The notes: generated by a model not told the origin, from the letters alone. Shown: positions 34,884 through 44,725, numbered from the stretch's first letter. The stretch is DNA of 64,000 nucleotides from Thermicanus aegyptius DSM 12793 (GCF_000510645.1 NZ_KI783301.1:1772320-1836319), one strand, 5' to 3'. A program made the numbers and translations.

Positions 34884-36053
34884 CTAAAGTTGATGGAGGA
34901 AACTTTCCCCATGGTCGGGCCTTTCTATGTTGAAATTGTCGGCTATTGTGGCCGCCACATCGGAAAAGGTGGATCGTATTCCCATATTTTCTCCTTTTTC
35001 TATCCCTTTGTGATAGAGAAGGATAGGCACATATTCCCGGGTATGGTCCGTCCCCGAATGGGTGGGATCATTTCCATGGTCTGCCGTGATGATCAAAAGA
35101 TCACCTGGATGAAGTCCATCCAAGAGTTCAGGCAGACGGGCATCAAATTCCTCCAATGCTTTTTTATACCCTAACGGATCCCTGCGGTGTCCATATTTGG
35201 AATCGAAATCGACCAGATTTGTAAAACTGAAACCTTCAAAATCCTTTTCCATTGCTTTCAGGGTCGCATTCACTCCATCTTGGTTGGAGGTGGTGTGTAT
35301 GCTTTCGGAAATTCCTTCACCAGCAAAGATGTCTGAGATTTTTCCAATGGAGAGAACTGCATAGCCCCCAACCAGCAAACGATTCATTACCGTAGGTTGA
35401 GGGGGTTTGACGGAAAAATCCCTGCGATGGGGTGTTCTTTGAAAAGAGCCGGGTTGACCTATATAGGGACGAGCGATCACCCTTGCCACCGCAAATTCTG
35501 GTTGAAGGGTCAAACGTCTCGCGATCTCGCAACCCCGGTAAAGCTCCTCCAGGGGGATTACTTCTTCATGGGCGGCAATCTGAAAAACGCTGTCCGCCGA
35601 TGTATAAACGATCCAGGCTCCCGTCTTAAGCTGTTCTTTTCCCAGCTCCTCGATGATGACGGTTCCCGAAGCCGGCTTATTGCCGATTACCTTTCTTCCC
35701 GTCTCCTTCTCAAATTGTTGGATCAGTTCCTTTGGAAACCCATTCGGGTAGGTCTTAAAAGGAATTTCCACTTTAAGGCCCATCAATTCCCAATGTCCGG
35801 TTGTGGTATCTTTTCCTACCGATGCTTCAGCCATCTTTCCAAAGTGGGCTGCGGGAGTGGAAACGGGAGGGATTCCCTCAATGGGTGCAATATTTCCCAA
35901 TCCTAAACGGGCCAAATGAGGAAGAGAGAGTCCCACCTCGCTTGCTATGTGCCCCAGCGTATTGACCCCTTCATCTCCATACTCCTTCGCATCGGGAAGA
36001 GCCCCGATTCCCACACTATCTAAAACGATACAAAAAATCCTTGAAAAACGCAT
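34884..36053 (-). CDS. drm: Phosphopentomutase
   Basis: 389-residue alkaline-phosphatase-fold metalloenzyme (DeoB). Metal site [13 protein letters not shown] at the N-terminus, phosphothreonine in [18 protein letters not shown] and [13 protein letters not shown]. It converts (deoxy)ribose 1-phosphate to 5-phosphate in nucleoside salvage. First gene of drm-pdp. Confidence 0.96.
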   Translation of the reverse strand: MRFSRIFCIVLDSVGIGALPDAKEYGDEGVNTLGHIASEVGLSLPHLARLGLGNIAPIEGIPPVSTPAAHFGKMAEASVGKDTTTGHWELMGLKVEIPFKTYPNGFPKELIQQFEKETGRKVIGNKPASGTVIIEELGKEQLKTGAWIVYTSADSVFQIAAHEEVIPLEELYRGCEIARRLTLQPEFAVARVIARPYIGQPGSFQRTPHRRDFSVKPPQPTVMNRLLVGGYAVLSIGKISDIFAGEGISESIHTTSNQDGVNATLKAMEKDFEGFSFTNLVDFDSKYGHRRDPLGYKKALEEFDARLPELLDGLHPGDLLIITADHGNDPTHSGTDHTREYVPILLYHKGIEKGENMGIRSTFSDVAATIADNFNIERPDHGESFLHQL

Positions 36054-36109
36054 GTCCCAGCCTCCTCATGCATGCCTCGAATCCTGAACTAACTCTGTCA
36101 TTCCTCGTT

Positions 36110-37006
36110 TTATGCCCGCGGGTGCGTCTTATTGTACACCTCTTTTAAACGACTTGGCGTAACGTGGGTGTAAATTTGGGTCGTCGAGATATCGGCATGG
36201 CCCAGCATCTCTTGAACCGCCCGCAAATCGGCGCCATTTTCCAGCAGGTGGGTGGCAAACGAATGTCGCAACGTATGGGGAGTGATGGGCTTTGATATCC
36301 CCGCATGCAAAGCATATTTCTTCATGATTTTCCAGAATCCCTGTCTTGTCAGTCCTCCACCGAGGTGGTTTAAGAAAAGATGATCGGTCTCCTTCCCCTT
36401 AGCCAATTTCACCCATCCCTTGGCTAGATATTGTTCCAAAGCCGTTATGGCCTTCGAACCTAAAGGAATGATCCGCTCCTTTGAACCTTTACCCATACAG
36501 CGGATAAAACCAAGATTTAAATTAATGTCGGTCTTCTTTAAAGAGATTAACTCGGAGACGCGGATCCCCGATGCATATAAAACTTCCAACATCGCCTTAT
36601 CCCGCAGTGAAGAGGGTTCTACCCCTTTAGGCTGCTCCAAAAGAGTTTCCACTTCCCGCATGGAGAGGGTTTTTGGGAGCCTCCGTGCGATCTTTGGCGT
36701 GTCCAGATTAGCCGAAGGGTCATTCTCCAGGATCTTTTCCCGATAGAGGTATTGATAAAAGGAACGAAGAGCGGTCAGGTTCCTGGAGATGGTGGCGGGT
36801 GCCTTTTTCTCTTTTTGAAGTTTTTGCAAATAAGCGAGGATCTCCCCGCGGTTAGTCTCTTCTGCATATCGAATCCGGCGTTCATTGAGAAAATGGATAT
36901 AGGAGGTCAAGTCCCTCTCGTAAGAGATCAGCGTATTCATAGCCAAGCCTTTCTCAATGGCTAAGGAATCTATGAATGATTTTAAACACTGGGTTAACTC
37001 GTTCAT
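36110..37006 (-). CDS. xerD: Tyrosine recombinase XerD
   Basis: 298 residues. SAM-like N-terminal DNA-binding domain (FIDSLAIEKGLAMNTLISYERDL) and catalytic domain with Arg in YASGIRVSELISL, Lys in GKGSKER, HTLRHSFATHLL, the His of GHADISTTQ and nucleophile Tyr in IYTHV. It resolves chromosome dimers at dif with its partner. Located next to drm and yqzK as ripX in B. subtilis. Confidence 0.95.
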   Translation of the reverse strand: MNELTQCLKSFIDSLAIEKGLAMNTLISYERDLTSYIHFLNERRIRYAEETNRGEILAYLQKLQKEKKAPATISRNLTALRSFYQYLYREKILENDPSANLDTPKIARRLPKTLSMREVETLLEQPKGVEPSSLRDKAMLEVLYASGIRVSELISLKKTDINLNLGFIRCMGKGSKERIIPLGSKAITALEQYLAKGWVKLAKGKETDHLFLNHLGGGLTRQGFWKIMKKYALHAGISKPITPHTLRHSFATHLLENGADLRAVQEMLGHADISTTQIYTHVTPSRLKEVYNKTHPRA

Positions 37007-37073
37007 GCAATCTCCCTGCCACAGTCTTTAAACTCCTATGATTCCATTCGACAAAAGGATATCATTTTCCTCC

Positions 37074-37307
37074 TTATTCCCCATTTCCCCAGAAGTTAAA
37101 AAGAATGGTGTGCAAATCCTCCTCATTCCTTTGATAAACGACCGGAGAAATCACTTCAATGGAACTTCCGTCCGGACGTTGAAATTGAAAATGAGGGGTA
37201 ATTTGCTCCAATCCCCAACGGATCAGATGATAAAAGATAAAAGTGAGTAGGGAAAAAATGATCAGCAAAAGGAGGAATTCCATCCACTTTTTTAAAGAAA
37301 TAATCAT
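37074..37307 (-). CDS. yqzK: YqzK-like small membrane protein (DUF4227)
   Basis: 77 residues with one N-terminal membrane helix (WMEFLLLLIIFSLLTFIFYHL) and a short outer domain ending near FNFWGNGE. Length, topology and position between xerD and fur match YqzK of B. subtilis. Function unknown. Confidence 0.8.
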   Translation of the reverse strand: MIISLKKWMEFLLLLIIFSLLTFIFYHLIRWGLEQITPHFQFQRPDGSSIEVISPVVYQRNEEDLHTILFNFWGNGE

Positions 37308-37364
37308 AAAAACTCGCCCCCTTCAAGATAGTATATGAAGAAGGCGAGAAAAACATACCCGAGT

Positions 37365-38480
37365 TTAAAGAAGTTGTTGTAAAGGCTGATAAGGGAGCCC
37401 CAATGAATCAGCCACCCCTTTGTACGTTACCACACCCTGGTATACATTTACCCCTTTTGCCAGAGGAACATTTTCTTCCAGAGCCCTTCTTAATCCCTTT
37501 GAGGCAATTTGAACCGCATAGGGGATGGTCACATTCGTGAGGGCAAGGGTAGAGGTTCTTGGAACCGCCCCGGGGATATTGGCCACGGCGTAATGAACCA
37601 CATCATATTTCACATAGGTTGGGTTGCTATGCGTCGTTACCCGGTCGATGGTCTCAATGGATCCCCCTTGGTCGATGGCGACATCGACAATGACGGAACC
37701 GGGGGACATTTTCTTCACCATCTCCTCGCTTACCAATTTTGGCGTGCGGGTTCCTGGTACGAGAACGGCCCCGATGAAAAGATCCGCTTCCGCCACTGCT
37801 TGTCCGATATTATAGGTATTGGACATCAGGGTGGTGAGCCTCCCTGCAAAAATATCGTCCAAATAGGCAAGGCGTTCCGGATTTAGATCGATGATGGTTA
37901 CCCTCGCCCCCATCCCTAAGGCAACCTTCGCCGCATTGGTCCCTACGGTTCCTCCCCCGAGGATCACCACATGGGCCGGAGGAACACCCGGAACGCCACC
38001 TAATAGAATTCCTTTGCCGCCGTAAGGTTTTTCCAATAATTGGGCCCCAATCTGGACGGCCATTTTGCCGGCCACTTCACTCATCGGGGTGAGTAAAGGG
38101 AGGGAGCCATTGGGAAGCTGAATGGTTTCATATGCGATCGCCGCGACTTTCTTTTCCATTAAAGCTTTGGTCAACTCCGGCTCCGGAGCAAGATGAAGAT
38201 ATGTAAAAAGAATTAAGCCCTCGCGAAAGTATTGATATTCACTCGGCAGGGGTTCTTTTACCTTAATCACCATTTCAGCCGTTTCCCAGATATCGCTTGC
38301 GTTTTCCAAAATCTGTGCTCCGGCTGCTTTATAATCCTCATCGGAAAATCCGCTTCCTGCTCCGGCCATGGTTTCAATCAATACTTGATGGTTCTCCTTT
38401 ACCAATTGAACCACCCCGGCGGGAGTGATGGCTACCCGATTCTCATTGTCCTTAATCTCCTTTGGAATTCCGACGATCAT
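37365..38480 (-). CDS. ald: Alanine dehydrogenase
   Basis: 371 residues. [18 protein letters not shown] at the N-terminus, Lys/His active site in [10 protein letters not shown] and FTYLHLA, Rossmann motif [22 protein letters not shown], and [15 protein letters not shown]. Converts alanine and NAD to pyruvate, ammonia and NADH; in sporulating Bacilli it supplies energy. GGAGGAG precedes the start. It is inserted between yqzK and fur relative to B. subtilis. Confidence 0.97.
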   Translation of the reverse strand: MIVGIPKEIKDNENRVAITPAGVVQLVKENHQVLIETMAGAGSGFSDEDYKAAGAQILENASDIWETAEMVIKVKEPLPSEYQYFREGLILFTYLHLAPEPELTKALMEKKVAAIAYETIQLPNGSLPLLTPMSEVAGKMAVQIGAQLLEKPYGGKGILLGGVPGVPPAHVVILGGGTVGTNAAKVALGMGARVTIIDLNPERLAYLDDIFAGRLTTLMSNTYNIGQAVAEADLFIGAVLVPGTRTPKLVSEEMVKKMSPGSVIVDVAIDQGGSIETIDRVTTHSNPTYVKYDVVHYAVANIPGAVPRTSTLALTNVTIPYAVQIASKGLRRALEENVPLAKGVNVYQGVVTYKGVADSLGLPYQPLQQLL

Positions 38481-38566
38481 CTTGTCTCCTCCTTGTCGTA
38501 AAAAAACTGGTAATCATTTTTCTTTCCCATATATTAATATATTAAAGGTTAAAGAGAAAAGTTTCA

Positions 38567-38604
38567 AATTAAAAAGCTTCCTCTTTATTCAACCGGAAGC
38601 TTTT
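38567..38604 (-). terminator. Terminator of fur
   Basis: AAAAGCTTCC (38572-38581) pairs with GGAAGCTTTT (38595-38604), 13-nt loop that includes the fur stop, T-rich tail on the minus strand. Confidence 0.75.
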
Positions 38605-39082
38605 GATTTTCCTTCATTTCTTTCTCAGGACTTTCACTTTGTTTTTTTTGGCATTCCGAACAAACTCCGTGAAAAGTTAAACGGTGATCAATAATGGAAA
38701 AATGAAATGTCTCTTCGATCTTCTTCTCCACTTCCCCCAGATAATCTTCCTCAATCTCTTGGACCTTTCCACAATGTACACATAGAAGATGATGGTGATG
38801 ATGCTGGGCGCTCTCGGAGCGAAAGTCGTAACGGGTTACCCCATCACCAAAGTTAATTTTATGGATGATGCGTAGATCGCTCAGCAATTCCAACGTACGA
38901 TAGACGGTGGCTAAGCCGATATCAGGAGCCCGATCTTTTAAGGCTAAAAAAACATCTTCCGCGCTGAGATGATCTTCAATATTCTCTAATAAGATACGAA
39001 CCGTCGCTTCCCTTTGCGGGGTTAATTTATAATTATGGGCATGTAAAATCTGTTTGATCCGTTCAATTCTCTCTTCTTCCAT
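38585..39082 (-). CDS. fur: Ferric uptake regulator family protein Fur
   Basis: 165 residues. Winged helix (NYKLTPQREATVRILLEN, DIGLATVYRTLELL), His-rich metal site HHHHHLLCVHCGKV and a structural Cys4 zinc site (CVHC, CSEC). Represses iron uptake genes with Fe(II). Locus next to yqzK/xerD and spoIIM identifies Fur rather than PerR/Zur. Start MEEERIERIK is preceded by GGGGGGA. A TATAAT/TTGACT promoter lies at 39123-39152. Confidence 0.92.
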   Translation of the reverse strand: MEEERIERIKQILHAHNYKLTPQREATVRILLENIEDHLSAEDVFLALKDRAPDIGLATVYRTLELLSDLRIIHKINFGDGVTRYDFRSESAQHHHHHLLCVHCGKVQEIEEDYLGEVEKKIEETFHFSIIDHRLTFHGVCSECQKKQSESPEKEMKENQKLPVE

Positions 39083-39122
39083 GCAGGATCCCCCCTGCCT
39101 TGACAAATTAAATACTACCCCC

Positions 39123-39152
39123 ATTATAGAAGAGAGGAAGAAAAGAAGTCAA
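39123..39152 (-). promoter_or_regulatory. SigA-type promoter of fur
   Basis: TTGACT (39152-39147), 18 bp, TATAAT (39128-39123) on the minus strand. Confidence 0.75.
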
Positions 39153-39169
39153 ATGAAAGATGGGAAGGA

Positions 39170-39772
39170 TCAGAATCCCATGAGGTAAAGGGACTGCTCC
39201 ATGAGAGTTAGAGCAATCGTTTTTTCATACCAGCTTATCAATGCAGCCAGTACAAAAGAAATAACGGTAAAATAAAGAAATCGGAGCAGAATCGGTTGTA
39301 ATTTCCCTTGAGCAGATAATATGCGGTTTAGAAACAAGTAGAGGGATACGGATAAACCCATCGCCGCCATGAGCATGTACAGGGGAAGGAGCAAGAGATT
39401 CTGAGGGAGAACCGAATAAAGGAAGAAAAGAACACCTTTTTCTTTAAATAAAAGAAGGAGCGTTGAAAATGTAAAACCAAGCAGCGTGCCTTTTATGAAC
39501 AGAAAAAGGAGGAGAAGCGGGCTCCCAAGGACCGAGATGCCCAAAAGGAAAAAGAGGAGAATCCATTTCCCGTGATGGAAGAGGAGCGAAAATAAGGCTG
39601 CTTCCCCATGAACCGTTTGATCCTGGGAAAAATCGGCGAAAAAATGGGAGAGATAATCATGAAGGCTTCCGGCTTGCTCCTTGGGAAGCAGCAGGGCAAA
39701 AAGGACTCCGAAGATGAATCCTGCCATGTATAAATAAAGGATGAAACGGCTCAGTATACCCACTCTTTCCAT
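39170..39772 (-). CDS. spoIIM: Stage II sporulation protein M
   Basis: 200 residues with five predicted membrane helices; the N-terminal helix and GVLFALLLPKEQAG, then FLFIKGTLLGFTFSTLLLLF and LPQNLLLLPLYMLMA match SpoIIM. It is part of the DMP (SpoIID-M-P) engulfment machinery in the mother cell. A CATAGACT element about 20 bp upstream resembles the sigma-E -10, with a poor -35. Confidence 0.9.
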   Translation of the reverse strand: MERVGILSRFILYLYMAGFIFGVLFALLLPKEQAGSLHDYLSHFFADFSQDQTVHGEAALFSLLFHHGKWILLFFLLGISVLGSPLLLLFLFIKGTLLGFTFSTLLLLFKEKGVLFFLYSVLPQNLLLLPLYMLMAAMGLSVSLYLFLNRILSAQGKLQPILLRFLYFTVISFVLAALISWYEKTIALTLMEQSLYLMGF

Positions 39773-39914
39773 ACCTTCCCCTCCTCTCTACAGTCTATGA
39801 GAGGGAGGAGAAAGAGATGCCAATCATGGTGGAGAATCTTAGCCAATTCCACAGGATAGGATCATGAGGAGAAAGAAAAGGGGGAATTCCCATATAATGG
39901 ATTATCCATCCTCT

Positions 39915-39943
39915 TGTCATGGAAGAAAAATTGTGTTATAGTT
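39915..39943 (+). promoter_or_regulatory. Promoter of the SRP RNA gene
   Basis: TTGTCA (39915-39920), 17 bp, TATAGT (39938-39943); RNA start expected near 39950. Confidence 0.8.
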
Positions 39944-39947
39944 AGTA

Positions 39948-40033
39948 AACCAGCAAGCACCTACCTCCGAACCAGGTCAGGTCGGGAACGAAGCAGCCTT
40001 AAGGAGGTGTGGACTGTGCTGGTTTCCTTTTAT
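39948..40033 (+). ncRNA. ffs: Signal recognition particle RNA, short (4.5S-like) type
   Basis: The conserved SRP domain IV is clear: AGGTCAGGTC, GGGAACGAAGCAGCC and AAGGAGGTG. The outer stem AAACCAGCA (39948-39956) pairs with TGCTGGTTT (40018-40026), followed by CCTTTTATT. It binds Ffh and targets nascent membrane proteins. Because the promoter ends just before the outer stem, the RNA is about 80-85 nt and has no Alu domain, unlike the roughly 270-nt scRNA of B. subtilis. The 3' end touches the livM stop on the other strand. Confidence 0.92.
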
Positions 40034-41037
40034 TCTGATTCGGCCCTCTCCTGTATGAGCCCCACAGATGAATAAGAGGTCTTTCCCTTCCCTTTCGATT
40101 TCGGAATCATTTGATAAATGGTACCGACGATCCCGAGGGGGAAAAAGCGAACAGCCAGGATATAGACGAGGCCAATAAAGAGGAGCCATCTCTCGAAGAA
40201 AGGAATGGTTTTTGATAAATCCTGCAATCCTTGGGAGACGAGTTCGATTAGACCTGCCCCCAACACCGCTCCGATCAATGTTCCCACACCTCCTACAATG
40301 GTCATCAGAAGGGCATCCAACGTGAGGTCAACGCCTAAAACACTGGGGACGCTGACAAAACGCATTCCGATTCCATAAAGAATGCCTGCAAAACCGGCTA
40401 CAACGCCGGCCACTACCGAAGCGATCAGCTTATATCGAAGAACAGGATAGCCAAGAGCCTCCATGCGCCGTTCATTCTCACGAATCCCTATGAGAATCCT
40501 CCCCATGGGTGAAAGCGTAAATGTACGCAACAGAAAGTAAATGAGGAGCATCATCGCGATCGCAACATAGGAGAAGGTTAATTTATCCTTAAAAAAGGCA
40601 GGGACAGAATAGCTGAATCCATCTGCGCCTCCCGTCATGGATTTCCATTTTTCTGCGATGACCGCTAAAAGTTCGGCTACGGCCAGGGTGAGCATGGCAA
40701 AAAAATGGCTTTTAATACGGGTTGTAAACGCGCCCAAAAGAAGGGAAAGAAGTGTGGTAAAGATCATCACCAGAAGAAAGGAGAAAAGGAGCGTTCCCCA
40801 ATGGGCTCCCATCTCTCTCATGAGAATTCCGGTTGTAAACGCGCCGATTCCAAAATACATGACGTGTCCAAAAGATACGATTCCTGTAAACCCGAGAAGA
40901 AGATCGTAGCTCATAGCGAAAATGGCCATGATCGCAATGTTTATGAGTATGATGAGGCTGCTGCGGGATTCCATAAAAAAGAGGGGAAGTAAACCGGCGA
41001 TCAAGATGAAGAGAAGAAAAGAAATCTTTTTTACCAC
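40030..41037 (-). CDS. livM: Branched-chain amino-acid-type ABC permease LivM
   Basis: 335-residue permease of the LivM family, about ten membrane helices. Marks: YDLLLGFTGIVSFGHVMYFGIGAF, the ATPase-contact RENERRMEALGYPVLRYKL, and GTLIGAVLGAGLIE. Last gene of an importer operon livK-livG-livF-livH-livM. It begins with GTG after GGAGAG, directly after the livH stop. The transported compound is uncertain: branched-chain amino acids by family, or a carboxylic acid given the shared operator with the acyl-CoA ligase. Confidence 0.88.
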   Translation of the reverse strand: MVKKISFLLFILIAGLLPLFFMESRSSLIILINIAIMAIFAMSYDLLLGFTGIVSFGHVMYFGIGAFTTGILMREMGAHWGTLLFSFLLVMIFTTLLSLLLGAFTTRIKSHFFAMLTLAVAELLAVIAEKWKSMTGGADGFSYSVPAFFKDKLTFSYVAIAMMLLIYFLLRTFTLSPMGRILIGIRENERRMEALGYPVLRYKLIASVVAGVVAGFAGILYGIGMRFVSVPSVLGVDLTLDALLMTIVGGVGTLIGAVLGAGLIELVSQGLQDLSKTIPFFERWLLFIGLVYILAVRFFPLGIVGTIYQMIPKSKGKGKTSYSSVGLIQERAESE

Positions 41038-41904
41038 TTAATATCTCTCCTTTGTTCCGAATAGGCCCTGAGGACGGAGGGTTAAGATGAGAATCATCAG
41101 GAGCATATTGACCGCCATGGAGATGTCGGGAAAGAAATAGGCGATGTAGGCATTTGCAAGTCCAACCAATAGTGAAGCGGATGCAGTACCCAAAATCTGC
41201 CCCATCCCTCCAATCACCACCACGACGAAGGCGAGCAACTGATATTCCATGCCGATCTCAGGGGTAAAAACGCCTACATAAGGACCTATCATCACACCTG
41301 CAAGGCCGGCCAATCCGGCCCCCAGAAGAAAGACAAGGAGAAACATGAGGCGTACATTATACCCCAGGGTTTCAACCATCTCTTTATTCATGACCCCTGC
41401 TCGGATCACCAGTCCCCACCTTGTTCCCATGATGAAGAAATGAAGGAGGGCAAGAAGGATCACTCCCATAAGAATAATAAAAAGGCGGTATTTAATCATG
41501 ACGATCCCACCGAAGGTAAAACTGCCGGCCAACCAATCGGGTATAAGGGCTCTGACCGGATTTGCTCCGAAAAAAAGCTTAATCAGTTCTCCCAATAGAA
41601 TCATGGTCCCCAAAGTGATGAGGATCTGCTGTACATGATTTCCATAGACCGGAGCGATAATCCATTTTTCCATGAGATAGCCGAAGAAAATCCCCGTAAG
41701 AAATCCGATGAATAATCCGAGAATGAAATGTCCACCGGCTAAATATCCCCAAGTTCCCATATAAGCACCCCAGGCGAAGAGACCTCCATGGGCGAAGTTA
41801 AGCACTCCCATCAATCCAAAGATGAGGGATAATCCGGCAGCGAGGAGAAAAATGAGAAACCCGGTTGCCAGTCCATTGATGGTTAACGAAAAAAAGAGAT
41901 TCAT
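41038..41904 (-). CDS. livH: Branched-chain amino-acid-type ABC permease LivH
   Basis: 288 residues, about eight helices, LivH family: GLSLIFGLMGVLNFAHGGLFAWGAY near the N-terminus, GVMNKEMVETLGYNVRLMF (ATPase contact) and VVVIGGMGQILGT. Start MNLFFSLT has GGAGGGG upstream. Pairs with LivM. Confidence 0.9.
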   Translation of the reverse strand: MNLFFSLTINGLATGFLIFLLAAGLSLIFGLMGVLNFAHGGLFAWGAYMGTWGYLAGGHFILGLFIGFLTGIFFGYLMEKWIIAPVYGNHVQQILITLGTMILLGELIKLFFGANPVRALIPDWLAGSFTFGGIVMIKYRLFIILMGVILLALLHFFIMGTRWGLVIRAGVMNKEMVETLGYNVRLMFLLVFLLGAGLAGLAGVMIGPYVGVFTPEIGMEYQLLAFVVVVIGGMGQILGTASASLLVGLANAYIAYFFPDISMAVNMLLMILILTLRPQGLFGTKERY

Positions 41905-41917
41905 AGTTCCCCTCCTT

Positions 41918-42640
41918 TCATGCAATTCCTAAATATTTTCTCTTCAGGAGATCATCCCCGGTTAATTCTTCCATTTCCCCGGTTTTCACCGTTCTTCCGT
42001 CATCGATGATGACAAAACGATCGCCGATCCGACTCGCTATAATGAAATTTTGTTCCACCAACAATATCGTGGTATGTCTTTTGATCGCAACCAGTGATTC
42101 CATCAGGGTTTCTACCATCACGGGGGCCAACCCCTTACTGGGTTCGTCGATCAGGAGGATGCGGTTATCATTCATATACGCCCTAGCGATGGCTAACATC
42201 TGTTTTTGTCCGCCACTTAGTGCCCTGCCCTTTTTCTTCCAAGCTTTTTTCAAGTCTGAAAATTGAGAGAGAATCCATTCCAAACGTTCATTTTTCTTTA
42301 TGTCCATCTTCCCCATGGCGATTTTCATGTTCTCTTCAACGGTAAGGCCGGCGAAAATTCCTTGATCCTCCGGAATAAATCCAATCCCCCTTCTGGAGAT
42401 TTGGTATGGGGATAACCGATGGATCTCTTCCCCTTCAAAGAGGATGGATCCCTTATAAGCCTTGTTTAATCCCATAATCGTACGGAGTGTCGTCGTCTTC
42501 CCCGCTCCGTTCCTCCCAAGCAAGACGGTTATTTTCCCTTTTTCCGCCTCCAGCGAAACGCCTTGAAGGATGTGAAATTGGCCGATGTAAGTTTCTACTC
42601 CATCCAGTTTAAGATGGATATTGTGATGAGACCTCTCCAT
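41918..42640 (-). CDS. livF: ABC importer ATPase LivF
   Basis: 240 residues. Walker A LGRNGAGKTTT, signature LSGGQKQMLAIARA, Walker B ILLIDEPSKGL, and RRGIGFIPEDQGIFAGLTVEEN typical of LivF. Start MERSHHN has GGGAGG 8 bases upstream and overlaps livG by 32 bp; a longer frame to 42724 has no ribosome site. Confidence 0.92.
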   Translation of the reverse strand: MERSHHNIHLKLDGVETYIGQFHILQGVSLEAEKGKITVLLGRNGAGKTTTLRTIMGLNKAYKGSILFEGEEIHRLSPYQISRRGIGFIPEDQGIFAGLTVEENMKIAMGKMDIKKNERLEWILSQFSDLKKAWKKKGRALSGGQKQMLAIARAYMNDNRILLIDEPSKGLAPVMVETLMESLVAIKRHTTILLVEQNFIIASRIGDRFVIIDDGRTVKTGEMEELTGDDLLKRKYLGIA

Positions 42641-43388
42641 GGTATAATCCTCCCAAATATGCAGATTGAACCACCTCATTCTCCATGATCTCTTTTGGGG
42701 AGCCGTCCGCGATGAGTCGGCCATGATGAAGCACGGCCACCGAATCGGAAAGGTCGAGAACCATATCTACCTTGTGTTCGATGAGAAGGATGGCCCTCTT
42801 CCGCTCATCCCGCAAACTTCTGATCACCTCAAGAATGGAGGGGACCTCTTCTAAGGACATTCCCGCCGTCGGCTCATCAAGGAGGAGGAGTTTGCTGTCT
42901 AAGGCGAGCAACATGCCAATTTCCAACTTTCTTTTATCCCCATGGGGTAAATGTTTAGCCAAGTCATATGCTTTTGAAGTTAATTTCGCCTTTTCCATGA
43001 TCTCCTCGGTTTTACGATTCATCTCCTTGAACGAAAGGTGGTGGCGGAGCACATGGTGGGAGGCTTTTCCCCTCGTCTGAACCGCTAAGCGGAGATTCTC
43101 ATGGACGGTGAGATTGGGGAAAATATTGGCGATCTGAAAAGAACGACCCATTCCCATCTGGGTGCGGGCATGGGGAGGGAGAGAGGTGATCTCTCTCCCC
43201 TCAAAGTAGACGCTGCCCTTCGTCGGTTTTAGCTGACCGCTTATGAGATTAAAGAAGGTTGTTTTTCCCGCCCCATTTGGACCGATGATGGATTTAAAAT
43301 GATCTTCCTCTAAGGTGAAATTTACCTCATGTACCGCCGTGTGCCCGCCAAAAGAAATCGTTAAATCTCTCGTCTCCAACAGTTTCAA
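42609..43388 (-). CDS. livG: ABC importer ATPase LivG
   Basis: 259 residues. Walker A GPNGAGKTT, family-specific RTQMGMGRSFQIANIFPNLTVHEN, Walker B LLLLDEPTAGMSLEEV. The usual signature LSYGxQR is altered to LPHGDKRKLEIG, which still keeps the G and charged residues. Partner of LivF. Second gene after livK. Confidence 0.9.
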   Translation of the reverse strand: MKLLETRDLTISFGGHTAVHEVNFTLEEDHFKSIIGPNGAGKTTFFNLISGQLKPTKGSVYFEGREITSLPPHARTQMGMGRSFQIANIFPNLTVHENLRLAVQTRGKASHHVLRHHLSFKEMNRKTEEIMEKAKLTSKAYDLAKHLPHGDKRKLEIGMLLALDSKLLLLDEPTAGMSLEEVPSILEVIRSLRDERKRAILLIEHKVDMVLDLSDSVAVLHHGRLIADGSPKEIMENEVVQSAYLGGLYHGEVSSQYPS

Positions 43389-43417
43389 ACTTCCACCTGC
43401 TTTCCGAGTCCTTCGGG

Positions 43418-44695
43418 TTATTTTTGATTCATAATGGGCGGTGCAGTCTCCTCAGGTTTTAACTCGCGAATCAGTTTAGGTACCGGATAATCGGTCCCTT
43501 CCTCCTTTACCAACTCTGCCACATAGAGAGCCTGGAGAGCCTGATGGTCTTCCTTACGGAAGGTCATCGTCCCTTTTGGGGAATCAAAACTCATTCCTTC
43601 CATGGCGGAAATTAAGGTATCCGGATTTGTATCCCCATTGGTCTTCTTCACCGCTTCCACGATCGCCATCGCCGCGGTAAAACCTCCGGCGGTAAATAGA
43701 TCGGGAACTTCTCCGTTAAACTTTTCTTTATGCTTTTCCACCAACCAATCATTTACCGGATTCTTCGGCAACCGGTAATTGTAAACGGTAAATCCTTTTA
43801 ATCCTACGGCCGTATCGCCCATGGCTTTAAGTCCTAAGATGTCCGGGAATCCGGTAATGGGGGTCACTTTTTCAAAGAGTTTCATATCTTTCATCTGCTG
43901 CCATGGGGTATTGGCCCCGGCCCAAACCACATAAACATATTCGGCACCTGAATTCATCACTTTCTGAATGTGGGCGGTGTGGTCGGTAATCTTCGGATCG
44001 GTAAACTCCTCCAATACGATGGTGTGGCCAAGTTTTTCCGCCTCCCTCTTAAAGGAAGCAGCGCCATCTTGACCGAAAGCATAATCTTGAGCATAGATCG
44101 CAATCTTGGCATGAGGCCGATCGATGGATTGGGCGGCAGCGGCGGCATCTTGGGAGGAGTTTCGGCCCGTGCGGAAAATATATTTGTTCCAAGCCGTCCC
44201 TGTGATGGCGTCGGCTACAGCAGGCTCTACAATCATGATCCGCTTATACTCTTCCGCGAGCGGCAAGACGGAAAGGGCTGCCCCGGAACTGGTGGTTCCT
44301 ACGAGAAAATCTACCTTATCCTCATCCAGGAGCTTCGTCGCTTTTTCGATCGCCACTTTGGGATCGAGTTGATCATCCTCTGTAAGCACCTCAATTTTCC
44401 TTCCGGCTACTTCCCCCGTTCCCCCCGTTGCATACTCGATCCCTAGTTGAAATCCCTGGATCGTTTGTTTTGCATACGCTTCCAAAAGACCTGTCTTTCC
44501 GGCTAAGATCCCAATTTTAAGGGGTTTCTTCTCTTGGGTAGAATTTCCCCCGCCTCCTTGATCCCCGGTAACCGCTTGGGTTCCGTTCCCGGGGGAAGGA
44601 TTGGCGCCGTTCTCCTTTTGCCCGCAACCGGCTAAAAGAAGTGCTAAAGCGAAGAATAAAAGGAATGCTTTTGGAACGAAATGGATCCGACTCAT
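43418..44695 (-). CDS. livK: ABC importer substrate-binding lipoprotein (LivK/type I periplasmic fold)
   Basis: 425 residues. Lipobox LLLAGC (Cys near 24), Gly/Asn-rich linker to about residue 58, then a type I periplasmic-binding fold (KIGILAGKTGLLEAYAKQTIQGFQLGIEYA; KIAIYAQDYAFGQDGAASFKREAEKLGHTIVLEE). First gene of the importer operon. Its promoter carries the heptamer direct repeat. Ligand not readable; it is not obviously a Leu/Ile/Val protein and could bind an organic acid. Confidence 0.85.
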   Translation of the reverse strand: MSRIHFVPKAFLLFFALALLLAGCGQKENGANPSPGNGTQAVTGDQGGGGNSTQEKKPLKIGILAGKTGLLEAYAKQTIQGFQLGIEYATGGTGEVAGRKIEVLTEDDQLDPKVAIEKATKLLDEDKVDFLVGTTSSGAALSVLPLAEEYKRIMIVEPAVADAITGTAWNKYIFRTGRNSSQDAAAAAQSIDRPHAKIAIYAQDYAFGQDGAASFKREAEKLGHTIVLEEFTDPKITDHTAHIQKVMNSGAEYVYVVWAGANTPWQQMKDMKLFEKVTPITGFPDILGLKAMGDTAVGLKGFTVYNYRLPKNPVNDWLVEKHKEKFNGEVPDLFTAGGFTAAMAIVEAVKKTNGDTNPDTLISAMEGMSFDSPKGTMTFRKEDHQALQALYVAELVKEEGTDYPVPKLIRELKPEETAPPIMNQK

Positions 44696-44725
44696 TTCAT
44701 AACCCCCTTCGGTTCGTTTATGAAC

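Noticed and set aside
40030..44695. Urea (Urt) transporter as identity of the Liv-like operon.
   Set aside because: No urease genes nearby and the binding protein lacks obvious UrtA resemblance; a Liv-type call is safer.
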